From NCBI GenBank assembly GCA_013698525.1, contig JACCSM010000251.1:1-6303 (forward strand): a stretch of 6,303 bases of DNA. Reading direction: 5' to 3'. Positions within the stretch are counted from its first letter, which is position 1. Every line of letters begins with the position of its first letter. A program made the translations under genes and the position numbers. This document shows positions 1 through 5,874 of this stretch, in pieces. This stretch comes from Rubrobacteraceae bacterium. GTDB lineage: Bacteria; Actinomycetota; Rubrobacteria; Rubrobacterales; Rubrobacteraceae. The notes beneath the pieces are model-generated. The model was not told the DNA's origin. It ran no database searches and was given only the letters and a program-made list of their open reading frames with translations.

Positions 1-28
1 GGGTTCGGGAGGTGCGATCATCGGGGCG

Positions 29-850
29 TTGGCTAGAGTTAGAGGCGAGCGGGGTCAGGGCGGGTTGGAGACTCACATCCTGTTCTTTGTGGCGGCTGTT
101 GCAGCGGGCCTGATCAACTCGCTCGCGGGTGGTGGCGGCCTGATAACGTTCCCGCTGCTAGCCCTCGTAGTCCCGCCAGTGGTCGCCGACGCAACGAGCG
201 CTCTCGCCCTGCTCCCCGCTTACCCGAGCGCCGTATGGCGTACCCGCAGCAAGTTGCGCGAGGTGCCCCGGCTGTGGTTGCTCCTCATCCCGAGCGCTTT
301 GGGCGGGCTTGTGGGGGCGCTGATACTGGTATGGACGGGCGACCGCAATCTCTTGTTCCTCGTGCCGTGGTTGGTGCTTGGCGGCACGGTCCTGTTCGTA
401 CTCGAGCCGTGGCTCTCCCGCCGCAACGCCGGTGGCCAGGAAAACCGCGGCCTCGCGACGGCGCTGTGGCCGCTCGCAGTGGCTGTCGTGTTCGCTGTTG
501 CCCTCTACGGCGGCTACTTCGGGGCAGGCATCGGCATTTTGATGATCAGTGCCCTCAGCCTGCTGCGGATGGGAGATGTCCACCGCGTCGTGCCCTTGAA
601 GAACCTGCTCGCGGGGAGCCTGAGGGGCGTGGCTGTGGTCGTGCTGGTGATCTACGGTGAGATCCACTGGGGATACGGCGTGCCGATGGCCGTCGGCGGC
701 CTGATCGGCGGTTACCTCGGGGGCGCGCTAACCGGCAGGGTAAACCGCACCGCCCTACGCGTGCTCGTCATGACGATCGGGTTCGGGCTGGCAGGGTACT
801 ACTTCTTGACCCTCTACGGCCCATCTGGGCTACACTTCGGCGGCGAGTAA
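29..850 (+). CDS. TSUP-family (TauE/SafE-like) membrane transporter
   Basis: Integral membrane protein of the sulfite exporter TauE/SafE (TSUP, PF01925/COG0730) family. Members export or take up small anions such as sulfite, sulfonates or organosulfur compounds; the substrate here cannot be told. About eight hydrophobic segments are visible. The two family half-repeats each carry their glycine-rich signature: NSLAGGGGLITFP at residues 30-42 and YGGYFGAGIGI at 160-170, followed by LKNLLAGSLRG at 190-200. Length (about 260-273 residues) is normal, and the C-terminus ends naturally at a TAA. The start is uncertain. TTG at 29 has GGGAGGT about 15 bases upstream, which is too far. TTG at 65 begins just before the first membrane helix and fits the family's usual N-terminus better, though its upstream purine stretch is weak. 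The frame is open to the left edge, so an upstream start is also possible. It is the only plus-strand gene and converges with the VOC pseudogene. Confidence 0.88.
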   Translation: MARVRGERGQGGLETHILFFVAAVAAGLINSLAGGGGLITFPLLALVVPPVVADATSALALLPAYPSAVWRTRSKLREVPRLWLLLIPSALGGLVGALILVWTGDRNLLFLVPWLVLGGTVLFVLEPWLSRRNAGGQENRGLATALWPLAVAVVFAVALYGGYFGAGIGILMISALSLLRMGDVHRVVPLKNLLAGSLRGVAVVVLVIYGEIHWGYGVPMAVGGLIGGYLGGALTGRVNRTALRVLVMTIGFGLAGYYFLTLYGPSGLHFGGE

Positions 851-884
851 GCCCGACCGAACACTCTCGCACGGAGGTAAGCCA

Positions 885-956
885 ATGCTCAGACGGCCTG
901 GATTGCCGCGGACGTGCGGCCGGCGGAGGTGGAACGCACCGCTCAGGGTTCCGTGA
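885..956 (+). CDS. possible 23-codon ORF behind a strong Shine-Dalgarno
   Basis: A textbook GGAGGT (873-878) stands six bases before an ATG, 34 bases after the transporter stop. The frame encodes only 23 residues, arginine-rich (begins MLRRPGLPR), and closes with TGA at 954-956, overlapping the 3' end of the VOC pseudogene on the other strand by 14 bases. No family is recognised. It may be a true small protein, the surviving 5' tip of a deleted gene once cotranscribed with the transporter, or chance. Confidence 0.2.
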   Translation: MLRRPGLPRTCGRRRWNAPLRVP

Positions 957-1806
957 TCGGCTGGCCAACGGTGAGAGCGGCGCCTTGCGGGTCGGCCACG
1001 ACGGTTGCTCTGAAGCCCAGCGCGTCGTAGGGGCACACCACCAACCTTCCCCCGAGCTCGGCGGCCTTGGCGGCGACCGCGTTGGCATCGGGGACCCAGA
1101 AGTTGACGCTCCAATGCGGCGCCGCATCCTCCTTGGCCCGCACCAGTAGGGGCTGCGGACCAGCCTGGCCATCGTCTGGGAAGCCCTCGCCGGTGATTGA
1201 CGCCATCGCGGCGACCACGTCGTGAGGCACCGGCTGCTCCGACACTCCCCCGACGTACCCGGGCAGACGCTACATCGTGAGCTCGCTGCCTCCCGCGTCG
1301 AACGTCTCCGTGCCCCAGCCGAACACGGCACCGTAAAAGCGCTTGGAGCCCTCTACGTCACTGGTGTTGAGCACCGACATGGCCCAGACACCCAGATCGT
1401 TGACGAGTCCGGCGCCCCGGTGCGCGCCCGGCTCCAGGACGCCGAACACGGCCCCGGCATAGTCGGCGAGCATCGCCGCTCGCCCGCCACCCAGGGTATC
1501 GATCGGCTCGAGGACCACGTTGCCGCCCGCTTCGATGGCCTTCGCCGCAGCATCATCGACGCTGTCGACCCAGACGTAGGTGTTCCACTCGGGAGGCACG
1601 TCCTCGGACGGCTTCGAGCCGATCGCGGCAACGTCGCGACCGCGGAGCTTACACACGAAGTACTTCCCGGCTGGGTCGGACGCCGTCCGGCTGTCGGCAT
1701 CCCACCCGAACAGCTCCGTGTAGAAGCCGACCGCGCTATCGGGGTCTGACTGAAGCGTGTCGACCCAGCAGGCGACGCCGGGCTGATACCAATCGCGCTT
1801 TTTCAT
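943..1806 (-). pseudogene. two-domain VOC (glyoxalase-fold) protein, broken by one in-frame amber codon
   Basis: Remnant of a VOC-superfamily protein made of two tandem glyoxalase/bleomycin-resistance-like domains, usually about 260 residues; here 287 codons. Such proteins bind a metal and act on, or sequester, small electrophiles or antibiotics; the substrate is unknown. The first domain begins PGVACWVDTLQ and contains FYTELFGWD, PPEWNTYVWV, EAGGNVVLEP and GAVFGVLEPGA. The second starts near WAMSVLNTSD and FYGAVFGWG, then continues after the stop with RLPGYVGG, EQPVPHDVVAAM, PHWSVNFWV, ELGGRLVV and ADPQGAALTV. The two parts are in the same frame, separated only by TAG at 1272-1270 (codon 179), where relatives as I recall them have tryptophan (TGG). 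The start is sure: ATG at 1806 has GAGGAGGAGAG directly upstream. The second domain also carries about 16 extra residues (GQAGPQPLLV...) before PHW. A sequencing error or amber readthrough could still make it functional. Confidence 0.8.
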
Positions 1807-1817
1807 CTCTCCTCCTC
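1807..1817 (-). promoter_or_regulatory. ribosome binding site of the VOC gene
   Basis: The minus strand reads GAGGAGGAGAG immediately before the ATG at 1806-1804. It is a very strong Shine-Dalgarno and fixes the VOC start there, although the reading frame stays open to about 2121. It also overlaps the last codons of the DUF899 relic. Confidence 0.75.
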
Positions 1818-2034
1818 GGTCGTACTCGTCGTGAAGGCGAAGACACCGGCTCGCCTCCTTGCGTCCTTTGGGCGCGCGAACTAGCCACTGCCACATCCTC
1901 CAGAGGGCGTCCGTGACGCGAGCGAAGGCCGCGTACGCATGGTAGACGAAGCCGTCTTCCAGGACGAATGCGTTCATGCCTGTCAGGTCCTTGATAGGGC
2001 TGTCCTTGGACTTCCGGATGGGTTCCGCGGACGT
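1807..2034 (-). pseudogene. C-terminal relic of a DUF899 thioredoxin-like protein
   Basis: About 75 codons that resemble only the C-terminal end of DUF899 proteins (PF05988/COG4312, predicted dithiol-disulfide oxidoreductases, normally about 220-260 residues). Recognisable pieces are LTGMNAFVLEDGFVYHAYAAF, ARVTDALWRMWQWL, RAPKGR and the family's terminal HDEY. The N-terminal two thirds, including the CxxC region, are missing, and no matching sequence is seen between here and the membrane-protein stop at 2088. The relic has no stop of its own: its frame runs straight into the VOC ATG. The left boundary at 1807 is where the VOC gene begins; the upstream boundary near 2034 is approximate because the preceding residues are not recognisable. 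It represents a different DUF899 subtype from the copy at the right edge. The assignment rests on family memory, not a search. Confidence 0.6.
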
Positions 2035-2087
2035 GCACGGAACTCTGCGCAGACCCCTGGAAACCGATGCGTCGTAGCTGGTGCTAG

Positions 2088-2285
2088 TCAAGAGACAACC
2101 AACGCGAGGACCTGAAGCCACAAAACGGAGGCGGCGACCGCCACGAGCCCAAGGCCAAGGTCGACCAGAACCGCGTCACCGCACGGGGTCTTCGGGTCTC
2201 GGGAAGCACGGCGCAAGAACAGCCCAATAATGGTGAGGAGCAGCGCTGGCCACGTGTAGGCCAAGCAAGCGCCCCAGGAGCTCAC
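2088..2285 (-). CDS. small two-helix membrane protein, overlapping the ParB-like gene
   Basis: A 65-residue hydrophobic protein starting MSSWGACLAYTWP. The start is the GTG at 2285-2283, which shares GTGA with the TGA stop of the ParB-like gene, an arrangement typical of translational coupling. Two membrane helices are predicted by eye: about residues 9-24 (AYTWPALLLTIIGLFL) and about 39-65 (ending VLWLQVLALVVS). They are joined by a short charged loop, RRASRDPKTPCGD, whose arginines suggest a cytoplasmic loop with both ends outside. The family is not recognised and no function is proposed. Only a weak ribosome site precedes the start, consistent with dependence on upstream translation. The frame extends further upstream without a stop, but that part is an off-frame shadow of the ParB-like gene. 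Confidence 0.6.
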   Translation of the reverse strand: MSSWGACLAYTWPALLLTIIGLFLRRASRDPKTPCGDAVLVDLGLGLVAVAASVLWLQVLALVVS

Positions 2286-2782
2286 GCGGCCATCGTATCC
2301 GGTACGACCGCGCGCCCGGCGTTCCGACTTTCGACGCGGGAGGGCAGGAACTCCGTCACATTGGCCTCGACGGCCGGCACACCGTGGTAGCGGGCGACGG
2401 AGACTCGGTGGTTGCCGTCCTCGACAAAGTAGGCATCCCCCAGTTTGTACAGGCTCACCGGCGGAAGCACCTTGTCCCGGTAGAACGCCAGATCCACGCG
2501 TTTCCACCTATCCCACGCACTCGCGCGAAGGGGCATGAAGCAGCGGTCGAAGTCCGTGCGGCGTCCCACGCTCCCGACGATCTTCTCCAGATCGACGACC
2601 CTTATCCCCCTGCGGACGCGATTGTACGCTCGAAGCGACCTTCTCGCCTCGTCGAAGGACGGCGATGTGTCGTGAGCGGTGGGTTCCCTTCGCAAGCGCA
2701 ACATCAGCCGTCGCAGCCATGCCTTGCGCCGCGCCCGACCGAAGTCCCTATCCGCCTGCTCGTTGAGGTCCATCAGTATCAT
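2282..2782 (-). CDS. ParB/sulfiredoxin-fold (ParB N-terminal domain-like) protein
   Basis: A 166-residue soluble protein resembling the stand-alone ParB-like proteins of Actinobacteria and Chloroflexota. An N-terminal basic helix (DLNEQADRDFGRARRKAWLRR) leads into the conserved IVGSVGR (about 68-74), then LPPVSLYKLGDAYFVEDGNHRVSVAR (about 106-131). The DGNHRVSVAR stretch occupies the place of the nucleotide-binding GERR/GCHR motif of ParB and sulfiredoxin folds. There is no helix-turn-helix, no CTP-binding partner domain and no parA nearby, so a role in chromosome segregation is unlikely; the true activity of this subfamily is, to my knowledge, not established. ATG at 2782 is preferred over GTG at 2785 because AGGGGAG (2790-2796) sits seven bases before it. 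It lies 109 bases after the LuxR-type regulator and shares GTGA with the next small membrane gene. Residues after about 145 are not conserved-looking. Confidence 0.72.
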   Translation of the reverse strand: MILMDLNEQADRDFGRARRKAWLRRLMLRLRREPTAHDTSPSFDEARRSLRAYNRVRRGIRVVDLEKIVGSVGRRTDFDRCFMPLRASAWDRWKRVDLAFYRDKVLPPVSLYKLGDAYFVEDGNHRVSVARYHGVPAVEANVTEFLPSRVESRNAGRAVVPDTMAA

Positions 2783-2789
2783 CACTCGA

Positions 2790-2796
2790 CTCCCCT
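2790..2796 (-). promoter_or_regulatory. ribosome binding site of the ParB-like gene
   Basis: The minus strand reads AGGGGAG, seven bases before ATG 2782-2780. This spacing favours that ATG over the adjoining GTG at 2785. A short inverted repeat (CTGGC/GCCAG, 2800-2804 and 2811-2815) lies just upstream in the leader. Confidence 0.5.
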
Positions 2797-2833
2797 GTTC
2801 TGGCTTCGAGGCCAGTCTAGGAGCCGATAGCCC

Positions 2834-2880
2834 GGGTTTAATCTACCGAAGGTCGTACCCGGTGGTTTACTGCTGGTTTA
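2834..2880 (-). repeat. three TAAACC-type heptamers, candidate operator
   Basis: On the minus strand the gap between the regulator and the ParB-like gene holds TAAACCA at 2880-2874 and 2869-2863, an exact direct repeat with an 11-base period (about one helical turn), plus TAAACCC at 2840-2834. The stretch is AT-richer than its surroundings. Direct repeats on one face of the helix are a common pattern for regulator binding, and a LuxR-type regulator ends only 12 bases away. That it binds here is inference; the motif does not resemble the classical MalT box. Confidence 0.3.
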
Positions 2881-2891
2881 TTTTGGAGTGG

Positions 2892-5612
2892 CTAACCGAG
2901 CATGTGTAGTTCCCTTGCCCTCGCGACGGCATGGGAGCGGTTGCGCACGAGGAGCTTGCCGAAGATGTGGTGGACGTGTGCCTTGACGGTCCCCACGGAG
3001 AGGTAGAGTTCCCCGGCGATCTCCGCGTTAGACCGGCCGGAGGCGACTAACTCGAGCACCTCTATCTCGCGCTCGCTCAAGGGTTCGAGCCCAGGGCTCC
3101 GGCCACTTCGTGATGTCCCGTTTCCGGAGTTGCCGTAAAGTCCCGTCTCCGCAGCAAAGTGTTCCAACAGCCTGCCCGCGTAGCCGTCAGGGGTAGCAGC
3201 GTAAGACCCATCTTCCCGCGGCTCTCGGATCAACCTCTCGAGTAATGCGGCCATCGGCGGTCCCTCGTCGACGAAGAGGCACACGAAGCCCTCCGGTTCG
3301 GCCAGGGCGAGCGCGCGTTCGAGGTGGCCCAACGCTTCAACCGTTGCGTCCCTTCTCTCGGAGGCGAGCGCGAGCAGCGCGAGGAGTTCGATCACGTGCG
3401 CCATCCGTCCGTCGGATACCGCGTCCTCGAGGAGCTGGCCGAGGAAGTCGAGCGCCTCGTCGGTCCTGCCCTCCCCGAGTAGCACGCGAGCCATCGTGAT
3501 CCGCTCGAAATGGCGTGGGTAGCTCAGGTAATCCTGGGTCGCCCCATACTCCCTGGCCCAGCGCGCCGCCGACTCCACTTCGCCTTGCGCCAGGTAGAGC
3601 CGCGCCTGCCACGCCCAAACGAGCGGCCACCTCGGTGTGAGCCTGCCAGCCTCCCTGATGAGGGAGTGCGCCCCTTCGGCGTCCCCGCGGGCCATCAGCA
3701 CTCGGGCGAGGTTGACGTAGCCGTAGACCAGTATCTTCGCCTCGCCGCTCCGCCGGCCGTGCTCGATACCTGTTTCCAGGAGCCGTCGGGCCTCGTCCAG
3801 TTCTCCGCGCTCGTAGAGCAGCTCGCCCATCCCCGTGTGGATCATGCCGGCTACCGAAGGCACTCCCTCAGGCCGACTCTCGGCCAGCCGCTGTCCGTCC
3901 AACAGCAGGTCTTCCGCCTTCCTGGGTCGTCCCCTGGAGATCTCCAGAGAGGCCTGGTACCTGAGGGCGAACAGGGCCGTCCTGAGGTCGTCGGCGGCCC
4001 GGCCGGTGGCTGCGGCCCTGGCGAACGCTCCACTAGCAGACTCGAGGTCTCCGACGGAGCAGTAGGCGTGGCCCAAGTCCAACGCGGCATCGCCACGCAA
4101 ATGAAGCTCGCCCTCCGGAAGCAGGTCGAGGGCCTGATTGGAGAGCTCCGTCGTAAGCGGCGCGTTCTCCTGCATGGCGGCCATTCGGGCGCGGATGATG
4201 CATATCTCGCCCAGCATCGTGCGCTCTTCATCGGAGAGTCCCGCAATCGAAGCTCTCTCGTCGAGTTTCAGGGCCTCCTCCGTATCCTGGAGTCGGCGCT
4301 CCGCCCCTTCCAACTGTCCGGCGTGGGCGAGCGCCCAGGCGTAGAGCATGCAGAGTTGCGGGCGCTGACGCACGAGCCGGTCAGGCAGCGTTTCCAGCCA
4401 GCGCAGCATCAGAGAGGCGTCCACGTATCTGCGCCGCACGGCAGTCTCCTCCTCGATCAGGCCCGCCGCCCGGTCGAAGTCCTCCGCAGCCAGGGCGTGA
4501 TCGACCGACCCTGAGATGCAACCGTCGTCCTCGTACCAGAGACCGGCGCGGCGGTGCAGCTCGAGGATTACATCCGGATGCACGCGCTGCAGGCGTTCGC
4601 GCAGGAAAGCGGCGGAAAGGTGATGATAACGGTAGTAGCGCCCCTTTTCGTCCAGCGGTACCAGGAAGAGGTTGGCCCTCTCCAGCCTTTCAAGCATCTC
4701 CCGTCCACCAGTCGTGTCCGTGAGTGCTTCGCACAGGGGACCGCTCAGGGTCTCGACGATGGAGGTCTTGAGCAGGAACTCCTTTACGTCTTCCGGCTGA
4801 CGGGAGAGAACTTCATCGGCGAGGTAGTCGAAGACGTGACGGGCGCTACCGGCGAATGGCTCGACTGGTCTGGCCTCGTCTTCGCCTCCCCTGAGGGCGT
4901 GTGCCGCCAACTGCAGGCCGACGATCCAGCCCTCCGTCTCTTTTTCTAGCGTCGCAACTCTCTCTGCGGTGAGGTCAAGGGCCATTGTGCGGCGGAGAAA
5001 ATTCGCCGCCTCTTCGAGTGTGAAGCGCAGGTCAGCGACGCCAAGTTCGGTCAATCTTCCCCGTGCACGCAGCCTAGGAAGCGGCAACGGCGGACTCGTG
5101 CGACCGGCGAGAACCAGGTGCATCGGCGGCGGCGAGTGGTCCATCAGAAAGGATAGGGCATCGTGGATGGTCTCCGAGCGTATGGTGTGGTAGTCGTCGA
5201 GCACGAGGACGAAGTCGCGCGGCAACTCCAGGATCTCGTTGCTAAGCGCGGTGAGGACGGGCTCGAGCTCCTCCTGAGACTGCAGGGAGCCCAGGAAAGC
5301 ACGCGTGGTTGTCCCGAAGTCCTTGTGGATCGTCCCGATGGCCGCTCTCACGTACGAGAAGAAGCGTACCGGATCGTCGTCCCTTTCGTCCAGCGAGACC
5401 CAGGCTACCGGAAGTTCGCTACGCCGGCTCCAGTCCGCGAGCAAAGTCGTCTTGCCGAAACCGGCGGGCGCGGAGACGACGGTCAACTCGCGGCGCGCGC
5501 CCTCATCAAGCGACTCGTGGAGGCGTGGACGAGACACGGCGTTCGAACGGCAACGGGGCACGTAGAGCTTGGCCTTTAGTACCTGCCGGTCCATGAGCTC
5601 CGGTTCTCCCAT
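2892..5612 (-). CDS. MalT-like LuxR-family transcriptional regulator (STAND ATPase, TPR, HTH)
   Basis: A large 906-residue regulator of the MalT/LAL type: an N-terminal signal-transduction ATPase, a helical repeat sensor and a C-terminal LuxR DNA-binding domain. Visible signatures are LKAKLYVPR near the start (11-20), Walker A APAGFGKTT at 48-56, Walker B FVLVLDDYH at 134-142 and LAGRTSPPLPLPRLR at about 168-182. A long alpha-helical region with TPR-like repeats covers roughly 370-800. The LuxR helix-turn-helix runs from LSEREIEVLELVASGRSNAEI to the end (845-906), with SVGTVKAHVHHI as recognition helix. In this family an inducer and ATP drive multimerisation and promoter activation; the inducer here is unknown. 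Length is usual and the frame is intact. The start could be ATG 5612, which has no Shine-Dalgarno but follows a TACAAT by seven bases, or ATG 5594, with GGAG three bases upstream. The ParB-like gene lies downstream on the same strand and may be its target. Confidence 0.93.
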   Translation of the reverse strand: MGEPELMDRQVLKAKLYVPRCRSNAVSRPRLHESLDEGARRELTVVSAPAGFGKTTLLADWSRRSELPVAWVSLDERDDDPVRFFSYVRAAIGTIHKDFGTTTRAFLGSLQSQEELEPVLTALSNEILELPRDFVLVLDDYHTIRSETIHDALSFLMDHSPPPMHLVLAGRTSPPLPLPRLRARGRLTELGVADLRFTLEEAANFLRRTMALDLTAERVATLEKETEGWIVGLQLAAHALRGGEDEARPVEPFAGSARHVFDYLADEVLSRQPEDVKEFLLKTSIVETLSGPLCEALTDTTGGREMLERLERANLFLVPLDEKGRYYRYHHLSAAFLRERLQRVHPDVILELHRRAGLWYEDDGCISGSVDHALAAEDFDRAAGLIEEETAVRRRYVDASLMLRWLETLPDRLVRQRPQLCMLYAWALAHAGQLEGAERRLQDTEEALKLDERASIAGLSDEERTMLGEICIIRARMAAMQENAPLTTELSNQALDLLPEGELHLRGDAALDLGHAYCSVGDLESASGAFARAAATGRAADDLRTALFALRYQASLEISRGRPRKAEDLLLDGQRLAESRPEGVPSVAGMIHTGMGELLYERGELDEARRLLETGIEHGRRSGEAKILVYGYVNLARVLMARGDAEGAHSLIREAGRLTPRWPLVWAWQARLYLAQGEVESAARWAREYGATQDYLSYPRHFERITMARVLLGEGRTDEALDFLGQLLEDAVSDGRMAHVIELLALLALASERRDATVEALGHLERALALAEPEGFVCLFVDEGPPMAALLERLIREPREDGSYAATPDGYAGRLLEHFAAETGLYGNSGNGTSRSGRSPGLEPLSEREIEVLELVASGRSNAEIAGELYLSVGTVKAHVHHIFGKLLVRNRSHAVARARELHMLG

Positions 5613-5619
5613 CTACGGA

Positions 5620-5625
5620 ATTGTA
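5620..5625 (-). promoter_or_regulatory. candidate -10 element for the LuxR-type regulator
   Basis: The minus strand reads TACAAT, five of six to the bacterial -10 consensus, in otherwise GC-rich DNA. No good -35 is found at 16-18 bases. If used, transcription would begin about at the ATG at 5612, giving a leaderless message, or an 18-base leader for the ATG at 5594. Confidence 0.3.
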
Positions 5626-5632
5626 CTCGACA

Positions 5633-5794
5633 TCACGTGAAACCCGGAACCGTGCCAACGACGCGACTCGCACGGCCGACGTCTTCGCGGCGGGCGCCGA
5701 TCACGACGACGACGCCCTTGGAGGCAACCCGCCAGTCAACCGCTCGCCCTATTCCCGTGACCACGATAACCAGCGACTCGAAGCGGCGGATCAT
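5633..5794 (-). pseudogene. N-terminal relic of a short-chain dehydrogenase/reductase (SDR)
   Basis: A 53-residue frame from ATG 5794 resembles the first Rossmann unit of an SDR: MIRRFESLVIVVTG, then IGRAVDWRVASKGVVVVIGARRED. SDR proteins use the TGxxxGxG loop to bind NAD(P)H and are about 250 residues long. Here the loop reads TGIG, as if four residues (12 bases) were lost. The similarity stops after about 38 residues, and a TGA ends the frame 21 bases before the regulator's start. The catalytic Ser-Tyr-Lys part is absent. A longer in-frame version begins at ATG 5878, which overlaps the DUF899 stop as ATGA, so the relic may once have been coupled to that gene. It could instead be an unrelated small ORF; the Rossmann likeness is read by eye. 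Confidence 0.4.
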
Positions 5795-5874
5795 CGTGGG
5801 CTCAGTCCGTTCATCGCCGGGTCCTTTCGTGCTGGCCGGCCCACACACGGTGTAGGCGCCTGCCAGGAGCTCGG

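Noticed and set aside
905..920. Inverted repeat GCCGC/GCGGC as a terminator between the converging genes
   Set aside because: The stem is only five pairs with a six-base loop and no T run on either strand.
943..1245. Separate 100-residue gene starting at GTG 1245
   Set aside because: It is the second half of the second VOC domain, lacks the domain's first strands and has no properly spaced ribosome site; better explained as the 3' part of the broken gene.
1222..1749. 175-codon plus-strand frame across the VOC pseudogene
   Set aside because: It is antisense to a recognisable VOC sequence and has no ribosome site or family likeness; a shadow frame.
906..2036. 12-base direct repeat CCGCGGACGTGC at 906-917 and 2025-2036 flanking the VOC/DUF899 relics, as possible recombination or insertion ends
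   Set aside because: A repeat of this length is expected by chance about once or more in 6.3 kb of high-GC DNA, and no transposase or longer flanking match is present.
1270..2121. 283-codon frame read as one DUF899-VOC fusion protein
   Set aside because: The very strong ribosome site directly before ATG 1806 and the usual VOC N-terminus there show that VOC starts inside this frame; the upstream part is a gene relic that happens to be in frame.
2282..2782. ParB-like protein as a chromosome or plasmid partition protein
   Set aside because: No helix-turn-helix, no dimerisation domain, no parA and no parS-like site nearby; only the ParB/sulfiredoxin-fold core is present.
3510..4514. Long 334-codon plus-strand open frame opposite the regulator gene
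   Set aside because: It lies wholly antisense to the intact MalT-like regulator, has no domain likeness and has low-complexity Arg/Pro/Gly content typical of shadow frames in high-GC DNA. The same holds for the other plus-strand frames between 2900 and 5600.
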